Notes: generated by a model not told the origin, from the letters alone. Positions 22,906-40,713 are shown, numbered from the stretch's first letter. The stretch: 45,220 nucleotides of DNA from Thermoguttaceae bacterium (GCA_017434455.1 JAFRFG010000034.1:1-45220), one strand, 5' to 3'. A program made the numbers and translations.

Positions 22906-24459
22906 TTAGGCGCGCCTACCGTGCTTCTTTTGGTCGTCCACCGTCAGCGGTTTGGTGGCTTCCTGACGGGCGGTTTCTTTGTTCTCTTCCTCGGTCACTT
23001 CGGGAATCTCTTCCTCGATGCCGACCTCGTCGCTGCCGGCGGCGCGGTCGATCGCCTCTTCGTCGGAGAGATCCTGCGGCTTCCACGGAACCTCTTTGAA
23101 CTGGGCCTCGGAGAGGATCAGATCGAGGACCTTGCGCTCGATGATCTGGTTGCGGAGGATATCCATATCGCCGGCTTTCTCGATTTGGGAGCGAATCTTC
23201 CGGGGGGTGACATTCGCCTGAGCGGCCAGCAGGGCGATCTCCATCTCGTAATCGATATCTTCGTCCTCGATGTTCTCGGTTTCGGCGATCTTCTCGAAGA
23301 TGAAGTGCTCTTTGAGCGCCTGGGCCGTGGTGCGCTGAGAATTCTGGCGCAGGAAGTTGATCTGCGGGAGAATATCGGCGTCTTCCAGACCGTTGCGGCG
23401 CAGTTCGAGGATGGCGCGCTGCAGCTCGCGGCTGGCCTGACGCTTGAGAAGCTCCGGCGGCAGATCGAACTGAACGGCGCCGGTGAGCTTTTCGGAGATC
23501 TGGCGGCGGGCGGTGCGGCGCTGATCGGTGACGATCTGGCGCTTGAGCGACTCTTCGACCATATCGCGGAAGTCGCCCATATCACTGAAGCCGAACAACT
23601 TGATGAAATCATCGTTCAGCTCGGGCTTCTCGAGCTTCTTGACCTCTTTGACGACGAACGTCGCGTCGATCTGTTTGCCTCGCAGCGAGGCGTCGGAGGT
23701 GCTGTCGGTCAGCTGGGCTTTGGCATTGACGGTATCGCCCGGTTTGACGCCGGTCATCTTCTTGCCGAAGTCCGCGATGACGCCGTCGTGGAAGCTGAGC
23801 TTCGGGCGAACGCGGATCAGTTCACTGTCGGCCTTGGAGATCTCTTTCCCTTCGAACGAGAAGGCCAGCGAGGTGCGGACATAATCGCCCATCGCGGCGG
23901 GCTCGTCGCTGTCGACCAGCGAGCCGTTGTTCTCCAGAACGCGGTCAATCGCCTTGTCGATATCGGCGGCGGAGACCTCGTGAACCGGCTTGTCGATCTT
24001 CAGACCCTTCCAGTTCGGAAGATCGAAGTTAGGACGAACCTCAATATTGTATTCGTAGATGAACGGGCCCTCTTCCGGGAGGACGATTTTCATGATATCC
24101 AGGTCGGGCTCGGAAATCGGGGTGAAGTCTTTCGACTCACTGATCTGAGCCAGAGAGTCGAGCAGCATCGTCTGCTTGACCCGGTCGCTGATATCTTTCT
24201 TGAAGCGCTTTTCAACGATTTTCCGCGGGGCCTTGCCGACGCGGAAACCGGGGACGATCGCCTTCTCGGACAGTTCGTCAAACTCTTGCTCGAAGAATTT
24301 GTCAACTTCTTCGCGGGGGATGGTCACCTTGATATGGCGTTGGCAGGAACTGACTTCCTGGATATCAACGTCCATATTGATGGGGGCCTTTTTGGTTTCT
24401 TCCTCGGGATTCTGACCTTCGGTCTGTCCGTCGACCTGGGTATTTTCTGATTCAGCCAT
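22906..24459 (-). CDS. tig: Trigger factor
   Basis: A 517-residue ribosome-associated chaperone that binds nascent chains at the exit tunnel. The ribosome-binding loop PGFRVGKAPRKIV (about 66-78) carries the GFRxGKxP signature. A PPIase-type FKBP-like insertion (about 175-285) and a long helical C-terminal arm region follow. The protein is longer than the E. coli version (about 430) because of an N-terminal charged lead (residues 1-27) and an acidic C-terminal tail (about 460-517, EEEIPEVTEEENK). I chose the ATG at 24459 with AAGAAGAA just upstream over 24477. In many bacteria clpP/clpX follow tig; here a terminator and a convergent tRNA follow instead. Confidence 0.95.
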   Translation of the reverse strand: MAESENTQVDGQTEGQNPEEETKKAPINMDVDIQEVSSCQRHIKVTIPREEVDKFFEQEFDELSEKAIVPGFRVGKAPRKIVEKRFKKDISDRVKQTMLLDSLAQISESKDFTPISEPDLDIMKIVLPEEGPFIYEYNIEVRPNFDLPNWKGLKIDKPVHEVSAADIDKAIDRVLENNGSLVDSDEPAAMGDYVRTSLAFSFEGKEISKADSELIRVRPKLSFHDGVIADFGKKMTGVKPGDTVNAKAQLTDSTSDASLRGKQIDATFVVKEVKKLEKPELNDDFIKLFGFSDMGDFRDMVEESLKRQIVTDQRRTARRQISEKLTGAVQFDLPPELLKRQASRELQRAILELRRNGLEDADILPQINFLRQNSQRTTAQALKEHFIFEKIAETENIEDEDIDYEMEIALLAAQANVTPRKIRSQIEKAGDMDILRNQIIERKVLDLILSEAQFKEVPWKPQDLSDEEAIDRAAGSDEVGIEEEIPEVTEEENKETARQEATKPLTVDDQKKHGRRA

Positions 24460-24489
24460 AGTTCTTCTTTTCGGCAATGTCTATAGGTG

Positions 24490-24536
24490 AAAAAAAAACG
24501 CCCGAAGCGGTAGATCTGACCTCTCCCACCTCAGGC
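24490..24536 (-). terminator. Intrinsic terminator of tRNA-Gly, just upstream of tig
   Basis: On the minus strand CGCCTGAGGT can pair with ACCGCTTCGGGCG (imperfect, about ten pairs) and is followed by nine T. It ends 30 bases before the tig start codon; a TATAGA box lies in that gap, so tig may have its own promoter or be attenuated. Confidence 0.6.
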
Positions 24537-24600
24537 GAAATACCTGACAAACCCAAACGCGGCGACTTAAAAGCAACCACCCCCGGGAACCTACCCCCGA

Positions 24601-24625
24601 CCGGCTTCGGTGAAACCGATGCCGG
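24601..24625. other. Strong stem-loop between tRNA-Gly and tig
   Basis: CCGGC-T-TCGGT pairs with ACCGA-T-GCCGG around a GAA loop, giving ten GC-rich pairs and one mismatch. There is no T-run on either strand. It may be an RNA-processing or stability element of the tRNA transcript. Confidence 0.5.
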
Positions 24626-24647
24626 CCGGAAACTAGGTTGAACATAG

Positions 24648-24720
24648 AGCGGGCGAAGGGGCTCGAACCCTCGACAACAACGTTGGCAACGTTGTGCTCT
24701 GCCAACTGAGCTACGCCCGC
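24648..24720 (-). tRNA. tRNA-Gly (anticodon GCC)
   Basis: A 73-base cloverleaf: acceptor GCGGGCG/CGCCCGC, anticodon stem CAACG/CGTTG with loop TTGCCAA (anticodon GCC, reads GGC/GGU), T-loop TTCGAGC. Discriminator T, no encoded CCA. Confidence 0.95.
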
Positions 24721-24790
24721 AGAGCATAACGGTTAAAGGCGGCGAGCAACTTGGAAAGCCGCCGGCGGAAACCTCAATCGTCACGGGGTG

Positions 24791-24818
24791 ATTATAGCCA
24801 CCCCTTTTAACCGCGCAA
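24791..24818 (-). promoter_or_regulatory. Promoter of tRNA-Gly
   Basis: On the minus strand TTGCGC (24818-24813) and a perfect TATAAT (24796-24791) are 16 bases apart. This implies a 5' leader of about 64 bases before the tRNA. Confidence 0.6.
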
Positions 24819-25154
24819 GGGGGGAAGGGAGCAAAAAAAGAGTTTTCCCCCTTTTTCTCCCCCATTTTCTCAAATGGGGATCAGCGCCTTCATCCTCCCG
24901 AGCGGCCGTGTGGTTTTACGGCAAAATTTTACCCGTTCTATCCGCGGCTTTCTTGATTTTTCACTTAGCTTCCGTAAACTTGACCGTAGGAACCTGTATA
25001 GACCCGTATCGGCTGTTGTCATGTCGGTCCGAAACAACGCGCCCTACGTTTCTTTCGGGGGACGAGAACCGTCCGATACCTATACTCTCCCCTTTCCAAA
25101 AGCGCGAAAGACCGCGTGGGTACAACACGCAAACTGCGAGCGGAAGCAATTTCG
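24819..25154. other. Gene-free region upstream of the FHA protein
   Basis: A GGGGGAA...TTCCCCC inverted repeat lies at about 24820-24850, with a T-run downstream. A weak promoter-like pair TTGATT (24953-24958) and TAAACT (24975-24980), 16 bases apart, could serve the FHA gene through a leader of about 170 bases. Short open frames in both directions lack ribosome-binding sites and recognisable content. Confidence 0.4.
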
Positions 25155-25940
25155 ATGGACATCAAACTGCATATTTACCAAGACCAATCCCTCCGACTTA
25201 CGAAGACGATTCATCTTCCCTGCACCATTGGCCGAAGCCCCCGCTGCGACATTATCGTCGGTCATCCCCTGGTCAGCCGCCAGCACTGTGAGCTGTACGA
25301 AGATCATGGGCTGGTGATGGTTCGCGACCTCGGTTCACAAAACGGAACCCATTTCAAGGGGGCGACCATCGGGCGCGGCATTGTCATCGCCTACGGCGAG
25401 GAGTTCTCGATCGGAATGCTCCGATTCGTCATCGACAAGGTCAAGGGAGATACCGCGAAGATGGCGATCTACCCGGAAGACGCCGGGAGCGCCCCGTCTG
25501 AGGACCAGCCGCCGGAAGAGTCCCCCGTCAGCGCCGACGACAAGATCGTCGTCCCTCAGACGGAGGATCAGCCGCGTCCGGCGGCATCGGACAACGGCAC
25601 CGACGACGCGCCGCCGTTCGATGATTCCCCGTTCGCCGACCCGCTGTTCACGCTCGATGAGCCGCCGACCGAATCGCTCCCTCAAGAGGGGGAAATACCG
25701 GATGAGCCCCAAAACGCGGTCCCCGAGCCCAAAAAGGCAGCCCCCGAGCAAAAAAAGGCGGCTTCCAAGCCCGCCGGCCAGTTCGACGACGATGATTTCC
25801 TGGCGTTCCTCACCGGCGGCGACGATGCCGGGGGCGGCACGCCCGACGGCGGCAAAAAGGACGGGGAAAAAGACGATAACGACGACCTGGGCGGTTTCGG
25901 CGATTTTGGCGGCGACAATCCCTTTATTACCGAGTTTTAA
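25155..25940 (+). CDS. FHA-domain protein with acidic low-complexity tail
   Basis: A 261-residue cytoplasmic protein. Residues 1-98 form an FHA domain with the phosphothreonine-binding landmarks GRSPRCDI (about 26-33), HPLVSRQHCEL (about 37-47) and LGSQNGTHFKG (about 58-68). The rest is disordered, rich in Pro, Asp, Glu and Ala, with two charged patches (PEPKKAAPEQKKAASK) and a terminal segment alternating Gly and Asp that ends in NPFITEF. The start is the ATG at 25155 with a weak GGAAG site; an in-frame GTG at 25116 is possible. No kinase or phosphatase gene is adjacent, so its partner is unknown. The short conserved-looking C-terminus after a long linker could be a docking peptide, which is speculation. 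Confidence 0.85.
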   Translation: MDIKLHIYQDQSLRLTKTIHLPCTIGRSPRCDIIVGHPLVSRQHCELYEDHGLVMVRDLGSQNGTHFKGATIGRGIVIAYGEEFSIGMLRFVIDKVKGDTAKMAIYPEDAGSAPSEDQPPEESPVSADDKIVVPQTEDQPRPAASDNGTDDAPPFDDSPFADPLFTLDEPPTESLPQEGEIPDEPQNAVPEPKKAAPEQKKAASKPAGQFDDDDFLAFLTGGDDAGGGTPDGGKKDGEKDDNDDLGGFGDFGGDNPFITEF

Positions 25941-29888
<3,948 letters not shown>

Positions 29889-29915
29889 CTTTCCCCGATT
29901 CCTTAGAAAGGTGTC

Positions 29916-34755
<4,840 letters not shown>

Positions 34756-34857
34756 GTTTTCCCTTTCGGTTTATTTCGCTCCGCGGACACGCTACAATAA
34801 ACTCACCGAGCCGGTTCCTGAACGTTACCTTTCCCCCCACCAAGAAAGAACGCCATC

Positions 34858-35991
34858 ATGAAAACACTCTCCGCCTTCCTGTCGATCGCCCTGTGCTGCT
34901 TGGTTTGCGCGGCGGCCGCCGCCAGCGACGCCGATCCGGCCAGTTTCCATCCGGCCGTCGAGCAGCTCGACAACCCCTGCATCGGGCCTTTTGTTCACGC
35001 CTATGACGGCTCTATTGTCGGCCTGGCCGGCAAAAACGCCTGGCGCAGTACCGACAGCGGCCGGACGTGGGAATCTTACCCCGCACTTCCCGAGGAGAAA
35101 TTCTCTTTCGCCGATTACTGCATTGTCCGGGTCGGACGCGACATTGTCGCCGCTTTTTGCAATAACTCCGAGGTCAAAGAAGGGCCGTGGGGGACCGGGT
35201 GGGGGGTCGATGTTTCCCCCGAAGATTACGAGTACCCTGTCTACTCCATCCGCAGTTCCGACAACGGCCTGACCTGGTCCGAACCGGTGGCGATTCAGCG
35301 CGACTGGGTCGGCGCCCTGCGAGCGCTGGCCGCGACCAAGGGGGGCCGCCTCGTTTTGGGGGCGATGGCCGTGGTTCCCTGGCACCACATCATCAATATT
35401 TACATCTCCGACGACCGAGGGGAGCATTGGATCCATACCGCAGTTGTAGACATGCCCGATAGTAAGATCAACGACCACGACGGCGCGCTGGAGCCGAAGC
35501 TCCTCCAAAGAAAAGACGGCTCCCTCTTCTTGTTCATCCGGACCACGAAGGGGACCTTCTACAGCAGTGTGTCGGACAACGGCGGGGTCACCTGGTCACA
35601 GCCGGCCTCGACCGGGATCCAGAACAACAACTCCTTCGGCGAGCTGGAGACGCTCAGCGACGGTTCCTGGATCTTGCTCTGGAACCGCGATCCCGACCTT
35701 CCCGCGTTCGGCTACAAGCCCGACCCCAGCGCCGACCCCAACCCATGGGAGGTCGAGGAGCGGACCTTCTCATGGATCAAACCGCGCAACGAGCTGTCCT
35801 GCGCCATCTCCTCGGATGAGGGAAAGACCTGGACCGAACCGGTCGTCCTGGCCCGCACCCAACAGGAGTGGCTCGCCTACTCGGTCTTCTTCGAGCCGCA
35901 GCCGGGTCTGTTCTGGATCTCGACCCAGCAGGGAGGCCTGCGTATGAAAGTTCGCCGCGCCGATATCTTCCCCGAAAGCGAAGAAAAGTGA
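34858..35991 (+). CDS. Secreted sialidase-like BNR-repeat protein
   Basis: A 377-residue exported six-bladed beta-propeller of the sialidase superfamily. The signal peptide spans about 1-22 (TLSAFLSIALCCLVCAAAAA). Five Asp-box (S-x-D-x-G-x-T-W type) repeats are visible: STDSGRTW, SSDNGLTW, SDDRGEHW, SDNGGVTW and SSDEGKTW. Planctomycetes carry many such proteins; some are true exo-alpha-sialidases, others have unknown specificity. I do not see the usual FRIP motif near the N-terminus (CIGPFVHAYDGS is there instead), so sialidase activity is not assured. The ATG at 34858 begins the signal peptide; a TACAAT box at 34793-34798 could be its -10 element. It follows the LacZ-type gene by 102 bases. 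Confidence 0.85.
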   Translation: MKTLSAFLSIALCCLVCAAAAASDADPASFHPAVEQLDNPCIGPFVHAYDGSIVGLAGKNAWRSTDSGRTWESYPALPEEKFSFADYCIVRVGRDIVAAFCNNSEVKEGPWGTGWGVDVSPEDYEYPVYSIRSSDNGLTWSEPVAIQRDWVGALRALAATKGGRLVLGAMAVVPWHHIINIYISDDRGEHWIHTAVVDMPDSKINDHDGALEPKLLQRKDGSLFLFIRTTKGTFYSSVSDNGGVTWSQPASTGIQNNNSFGELETLSDGSWILLWNRDPDLPAFGYKPDPSADPNPWEVEERTFSWIKPRNELSCAISSDEGKTWTEPVVLARTQQEWLAYSVFFEPQPGLFWISTQQGGLRMKVRRADIFPESEEK

Positions 35992-36017
35992 TCGGCGCGG
36001 GGGAATCATAACCCCCA

Positions 36018-36063
36018 ATAAAACGATATCGGCGGGTTCGGTAATGACCGAGCCCGCCGATAT
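36018..36063. terminator. Terminator-like long hairpin between convergent genes
   Basis: ATATCGGCGGG-T-TCGGT pairs with ACCGA-G-CCCGCCGATAT around AATG: sixteen pairs with one mismatch at 36026-36063. On the minus strand it is followed by GTTTTATT, so it best fits termination of the alpha-galactosidase; from the plus side it also faces the sialidase-like gene. Confidence 0.8.
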
Positions 36064-36093
36064 TCATTTACCCACCGTGTGGGTTCCGCGGCG

Positions 36094-38223
36094 CTACATC
36101 GCCTCGTACCGCACGATCATTCCGGTGCGCGGCTGCGGCAAAGTGAGCTTCAGCCCCTCTTTCATAAGCTTCGCTCCGGTGACGGTCATCTCCGTATCGG
36201 TCTGTTCCTTGTCGGTGTCGTAGCAGTGAATCTTGTACTCGGCGCCGGGATCAAGCCCCTGGAGCGGCACCGAAATTTCCGGTTCCCGATTATCGGCGTT
36301 GCGCGCCGCGCGCAGGAAACCGGCGTTCTTCTGCGGGTCGTGGAACTGCGCCACAAACCAGTCGTCCTCGGTGAAATTCCCCCGCAGTAGATAGTAATCG
36401 CCGCTGATGAAGAAATCGCGCACCGCCATAAACTGGCCGACATATTTCTGCGTATCATCCGAATCGTTGAGGGTCGCCATCGAGACGGAAATGAACGGCG
36501 CCAGGTCGATCGCGACGCGGTAGAAATCGTGCCCCGAGGCGTTCCGGTCGCACTGATCGATGTTCTTGTAGTAGACGAACCACTGATCGAGCATATCGTG
36601 ATAGTGCTGATTCTCCAGTCCGTTGTCCCATCCGACATCGGAATAGTGAAGCGGAACGGCTCCCAGGCGCAGGGTATCGAGGTCGTTCCGCCGTCCGCCG
36701 CTGGCGCAGGTATCGAAGATCATCCCGGGGTTCATCTTTTTGAGATTCTCCCAGAAGGTGTAGTACCCCTGAACGTAGAGGTTGATCGCCAGTCCCTGAC
36801 GGCCGACAAAGCGCGGGTCGGTCTTTTCGAGCTCCCCGACGTATACCCCCGGCCCGGCGCCGTTGGAGTCCTGGCGGTAGATGGTGACACCGTACTCTTT
36901 GATCTTGCCGCCGATGAGATTCGACAAAAACTCCACCGTATCGGGGCGCGTCATATCGAGCCGGTAGCTGTCGATGATCTTAACATCGGGGATGATATAC
37001 GGCTTGATCTGAGGGAACCCGGGTGAACCCTCGTGGACCCGTTCCGGCTCGAACCAGAGGGTGAAGTTCCCCTCCGGGCCGAGTTCCTCGGCCAGCGGCC
37101 TCATCCCCCGCGGGAACCGCGCCGGGTCGGCGATCCATTCACCGGTTCGGAACCAGTAAAAGTTGATCGAGGTCTTCTCGGCGCCGCGGCGCAGATACCA
37201 GCCGGCGTCGATCCAAAGCCCCTCGATCGGGAGTTTCAGCTCGCGGGCGCGGCGAATCGCCTCGATCTCGCTCTGCTCGGTGACATCTTTATAGAGTTCT
37301 CCCCCCTGATGGGCGTCTAAGATCAGCTTCGGCGGCAAGACGTCGTAGCGGGCGTTCGGGCCCGGGTCGGCATAGGCCGCCGAGATCGGCTGCGCCTGAC
37401 GCGGCATGATGTACTGGCGATACCAATGCCGCCAGACATTGACCGGGTCCTCATCCAGGCCGTACGTCAGGACGGTGATCCGCGGGGTGCGGATCTTCTC
37501 TCCCGGCTTGAGGTACAGATCGATCGGCGGGTTCTGCTCGACCCGAAGCCGCGCTCCCCCCTCCCATTTCTGGAAGGCGGCGCTCCACGGACCGGTCCAG
37601 CCGACGGCGATGGTGCAGGCGGACTTGCTCCCCCGCAGACGGAAATAGGGGAACGCGTTATACGACGGGTATCCCTCGGTAGGTTCCTCGCCGACCGGCT
37701 GATCGGGGAGGAGTTCTTCCCACTTGCCCGAGTAGTTCAGTTTCGGATCGTTATTCTCGCCGATCCCGTGCCACAGCCAGGGATCATTCCCGACCTCAAA
37801 GACAATATCGCAGGCGGCCAATTCCTTGAGGTTCGGCGTATCGTGATCCGAGGCGTTTTCGAACCACGCCACCCACTCGACCACTCCGGGCCAGTCGGCG
37901 TAGATTGTTTTCTCAAAGGTGATCTTCAGCCCCGACACAGGGTCGTACTTTACCTCGCGGAGGGTTTTGACTTCCTTGCGGGGGAAGTTCCCCTGCCCGG
38001 TGGGGGGCGCCTCGACCGAGACGCTCTTTTCCTCGGGAACCGCCAAGGTCCGCATCAGCTCCCCGTCCAGGACAAACGAAAGCGGCTCTTCGGTATGGAT
38101 GCCGCGCGCGACAAGAGAAAAATCGCTCTCGTCGATCTGCTGCGCGGCCGGTGCCGCGGCGGCCCCTATCGCCAGGCCTGCTCCTATCGCCAATGACAAC
38201 ATAAACGATCGCAAGGTCGTCAT
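36094..38223 (-). CDS. Secreted GH36-type alpha-galactosidase
   Basis: A 709-residue exported glycosidase. The signal peptide is about 1-27 (SFMLSLAIGAGLAIGAAAA). An N-terminal beta-supersandwich (about 35-290) precedes the catalytic barrel (about 300-600), which has LWIDAGWYL, FTLWFEPERV and IYRQDSNGAG, where Asp452 is the likely nucleophile. In the downstream segment CASGGRRNDLDTLRLGAVPLHYSDVGWD, Asp529 is the likely acid/base. A C-terminal beta domain follows. This layout matches GH36/clan GH-D enzymes that cut terminal alpha-galactose; the RQDSNG nucleophile loop differs from the common KWD form, so related specificities are possible. GGGAG five bases before the ATG supports the start. 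A TAGAAT box upstream may be its -10 element. Confidence 0.88.
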   Translation of the reverse strand: MTTLRSFMLSLAIGAGLAIGAAAAPAAQQIDESDFSLVARGIHTEEPLSFVLDGELMRTLAVPEEKSVSVEAPPTGQGNFPRKEVKTLREVKYDPVSGLKITFEKTIYADWPGVVEWVAWFENASDHDTPNLKELAACDIVFEVGNDPWLWHGIGENNDPKLNYSGKWEELLPDQPVGEEPTEGYPSYNAFPYFRLRGSKSACTIAVGWTGPWSAAFQKWEGGARLRVEQNPPIDLYLKPGEKIRTPRITVLTYGLDEDPVNVWRHWYRQYIMPRQAQPISAAYADPGPNARYDVLPPKLILDAHQGGELYKDVTEQSEIEAIRRARELKLPIEGLWIDAGWYLRRGAEKTSINFYWFRTGEWIADPARFPRGMRPLAEELGPEGNFTLWFEPERVHEGSPGFPQIKPYIIPDVKIIDSYRLDMTRPDTVEFLSNLIGGKIKEYGVTIYRQDSNGAGPGVYVGELEKTDPRFVGRQGLAINLYVQGYYTFWENLKKMNPGMIFDTCASGGRRNDLDTLRLGAVPLHYSDVGWDNGLENQHYHDMLDQWFVYYKNIDQCDRNASGHDFYRVAIDLAPFISVSMATLNDSDDTQKYVGQFMAVRDFFISGDYYLLRGNFTEDDWFVAQFHDPQKNAGFLRAARNADNREPEISVPLQGLDPGAEYKIHCYDTDKEQTDTEMTVTGAKLMKEGLKLTLPQPRTGMIVRYEAM

Positions 38224-38312
38224 GGGTTCTCCCTTGATTTTAAGTGGTCTGATTATCCTTTTCGCTGCTTCTATTCTACCGCAAACGCTCGGGTTTATGT
38301 TAAGGGAGCGAC

Positions 38313-38346
38313 AAAAAAAACGCGAAGGAGAAAATCCTTCGCGTTT
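38313..38346 (-). terminator. Intrinsic terminator after the lipoprotein gene
   Basis: ACGCGAAGGA pairs perfectly with TCCTTCGCGT around GAAAA. On the minus strand it is followed by eight T, so it terminates the transcript of the gene at 38413-39342. Confidence 0.93.
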
Positions 38347-38412
38347 TCGCGAGAGCTCGCGCTGTTTCTCAAGTGCCGGCGCTTAAAACGCCTTAGAAAA
38401 TGCCCGAGCGGT

Positions 38413-39342
38413 TTAGAAGTGAGCGTCGTTCCAATTGCTCTGCAGACGCGGAACCTCGGTCGCCGGCATCGGGTTGACCGGCGTCAGAACGCGGTCCTTC
38501 ACCCCTTCGGGAGCGGCCGGAAGAACGGCCGGGCCGGGGATCCCGTACGGGGTCACCGAATTGGGGGTCCCGAAATCGGGGACATTCACCCCGGAGATCG
38601 GAATCTGCGGAACCTTGGGATTATCGCGGTCGTCCGAGCCGCCGATCGCGCTCGGGTCGTCGTAGGCGCCGGGGAGGGAGAGATCTTTGTTGCCGATCTG
38701 AATCACCGCCAAAACCGCGCCGCGGTTCTGCGCCTCGACCACCGGGTCAGCGCCGGCCGGCAGCTGGGTATTGATGATCGTATCGACACCGCCGGCGATC
38801 GCCAGGTTTTGGAATTCCGGAGCGGGGAGGAAGATCACCTTCGTGACGAAGTTCCCCGAGTCGACCTGATCGAGATCGTTGTCGGTCAGGTTGATCGGAA
38901 TGGCGTTATGGTCAAGGAAGGCGGCCGTCCGGGTGGTGACCGAATTGATCTTCAGCGTCGGGTAGTAGGTCTTCTCGCCGCGGTTCGGGAACCCGGAGAC
39001 ACGCAGACGGTAGACTTTGCCGACGGCGAAGTTCTGGGCGAACGGGGCGATGCGCGGCTGAGAGTCAAAAGCGCCGATCGCGCCGACATCCCACGCCACG
39101 GACATCCCCTTGGCTCCCTGGAAGAGAATCTGGGCGTTCGGCTGAAGCTTGTCGAACTCTTCCCTATTGGCGAATTTGCCGCTGTAGGCGGGGATCACAC
39201 CGGGGCCGGGACCGTTAACACCGGGGTACAGCTGCGGGCCGGTGGCACCATCGCGGCCGCCGCGGGAAAAGCCGGACGACAGCGGACCCGCTCCGCAGGC
39301 AACGACCACCGCAAGACAGAGGAACATCAATTTGAAACGCAT
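38413..39342 (-). CDS. Probable lipoprotein of unknown function
   Basis: A 309-residue exported protein. The N-terminus MRFKLMFLCLAVVVAC-GAG has a lipobox-like VVAC (Cys16), and a Gly/Pro-rich stretch follows (RGGRDGATGPQLYPGVNGPG). The middle (about 60-220) looks beta-rich and soluble (LRVSGFPNRGEKTYYPTLKI, VTKVIFLPAPEFQNL). The C-terminus is Pro-rich and low in complexity. I recognise no enzyme motif; it resembles planctomycete-specific secreted hypothetical proteins. The ATG at 39342 is chosen over 39366 because AGGGAG lies upstream and the signal peptide starts there. Just upstream lies a palindrome overlapping a TACAAT box. Role unknown; envelope structure is a guess. Confidence 0.75.
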   Translation of the reverse strand: MRFKLMFLCLAVVVACGAGPLSSGFSRGGRDGATGPQLYPGVNGPGPGVIPAYSGKFANREEFDKLQPNAQILFQGAKGMSVAWDVGAIGAFDSQPRIAPFAQNFAVGKVYRLRVSGFPNRGEKTYYPTLKINSVTTRTAAFLDHNAIPINLTDNDLDQVDSGNFVTKVIFLPAPEFQNLAIAGGVDTIINTQLPAGADPVVEAQNRGAVLAVIQIGNKDLSLPGAYDDPSAIGGSDDRDNPKVPQIPISGVNVPDFGTPNSVTPYGIPGPAVLPAAPEGVKDRVLTPVNPMPATEVPRLQSNWNDAHF

Positions 39343-39381
39343 CGGGTCTTCTCCCTTAATTGACATTTTCCGATCTAAAGG

Positions 39382-39397
39382 ATTGTAAGCGCTTAAA
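39382..39397 (-). promoter_or_regulatory. LacI-type operator-like palindrome overlapping a -10 box
   Basis: TGTAAGCGCTTAAA (39384-39397) contains the perfect palindrome TAAGCGCTTA and fits the LacI/CcpA-family consensus TGWAANCGNTNWCA with one mismatch. On the minus strand TACAAT (39387-39382) overlaps it, ahead of the lipoprotein gene. No LacI-family regulator gene is in the window. Confidence 0.4.
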
Positions 39398-39593
39398 ACC
39401 CTTTTTGGTCTTCCCGAAAGCCCGCCGATTGCGTACTATGACGCCGGTGTGGCGCTCGCGGTTGGGCCCATAAATACATTACTACAGGTACGGTTCCCTC
39501 TTGTCATGGCGAAAAGGCCAAGGCGACACAATGAGGGTACTCCCGTCCCTTTTTTCGGCCCCTCCATTATCGGACTTTGCAAGAGAAGGCCTT

Positions 39594-40622
39594 ATGGCGC
39601 GTTTTTTCCAGAGATCCCCGTGGGGAACAATCGTTATAACGGTTTTGTCGATTATCGTTCTTGTATGGCGATCGGCGGCCGGCGACGATTCTCCCCGGCG
39701 GCACAGCGGCGACACGGCCCCGAAATCCGCGGGCGGCCGGCTCGAAAGCGACGCGCTGATTACGGCGACCATCCGGCGCCTGGAGAACCTCAATTCCATC
39801 TCCGCCGAAATCTCGCTGAAGATGACTGTCTTCGGCGAAAACTTCACCGGGACCGGCCACTACGAGGAGCTCGCCCCCGAGAAGCACGCGCGCCAGGGGG
39901 TGCTTGATACTCCGGTGATGCCGACCAAGTTCCGGCTCCACCTCGAGATTCCCGCTCCGGGCGCCGCGGCGATCGACCATCAGGTCGAGGACAACATCCT
40001 GGAGATCGTCTGCGACGGCCGTTCGGTCTGGAACTACACCTCGATCGAGGGGGAAAAGAAACTCACCGAAATCAACCTCACCGAGATGGTCGGCATCCTC
40101 GGCCAGCTCAGCCGAAACGAGCAGCGGCTCCTTCAGCAGCGGGGAATCGTCCTTCCCTCGCCGGTCGGGAGCTTCCCGGCCCTGGGGGGGATCGCCGGGA
40201 CGCTTCAGTCGCTGCGCTACTGGTACCAATTCGACCCGACCCCCCAGGTCAGTTATTTCAACGCGGGGGACCTCCCCGTTTGGAAATTGACCGGCCGGAT
40301 GCGCTCCGATATTCTGGCCACTCTCCGCAGGAAGGTCACGCGTGAGGAAGATCGCCACCGCGACCTGGAGGCCAATCTGCCGGACGCCGTCGAGCTGTAC
40401 ATCGGGCAGAAGACGCTGTTCCCCCTTCGGATCGCCTATTTTTCCTACGGGGGCGAGGAGCAGCGCAGCCAGGCGCGTCCCCTGATGACCCTCGATTTCC
40501 CCCATACCTGCGAAAATACCTCGACGATCACCAGCAACAACTTCGTTTACGTCCCGAAGATCAACTCGGTGCGCGTCACGAAGGACTACCTGCGCGATCT
40601 GATTCCCGAAATCGAGTTCTAG
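39594..40622 (+). CDS. Membrane-anchored LolA-like protein of unknown function
   Basis: A 342-residue protein with a single N-terminal hydrophobic segment (about 11-25, GTIVITVLSIIVLVW) as signal or anchor. The mature part (about 55-342) reads like the outer-membrane lipoprotein-sorting (LolA/LppX) fold: ISAEISLKMTVFGENFTG, VEDNILEIVCDGRSVWNY and LEANLPDAVELYIGQ are alternating beta-strands typical of that half-barrel. This assignment is from pattern only. The frame is open from 39501; the ATG at 39594 has GAAGG a few bases upstream and directly precedes the hydrophobic segment. A cytochrome gene follows after 214 bases. If the fold is right it may carry a lipid or lipoprotein across the periplasm. 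Confidence 0.7.
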   Translation: MARFFQRSPWGTIVITVLSIIVLVWRSAAGDDSPRRHSGDTAPKSAGGRLESDALITATIRRLENLNSISAEISLKMTVFGENFTGTGHYEELAPEKHARQGVLDTPVMPTKFRLHLEIPAPGAAAIDHQVEDNILEIVCDGRSVWNYTSIEGEKKLTEINLTEMVGILGQLSRNEQRLLQQRGIVLPSPVGSFPALGGIAGTLQSLRYWYQFDPTPQVSYFNAGDLPVWKLTGRMRSDILATLRRKVTREEDRHRDLEANLPDAVELYIGQKTLFPLRIAYFSYGGEEQRSQARPLMTLDFPHTCENTSTITSNNFVYVPKINSVRVTKDYLRDLIPEIEF

Positions 40623-40713
40623 CCCCGGCGCTCTGAGGGAAGATTTTTTCACCCGCGCGGGGGAAAGCCGAGAAATGCGAGAAATGATTGTTTCCCAACG
40701 GGGATTTTTTTGG

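Noticed and set aside
24980..25002. TTGACC with TATAGA as a promoter for the FHA gene
   Set aside because: The spacer is only 11 bases, too short for a sigma70-type promoter.
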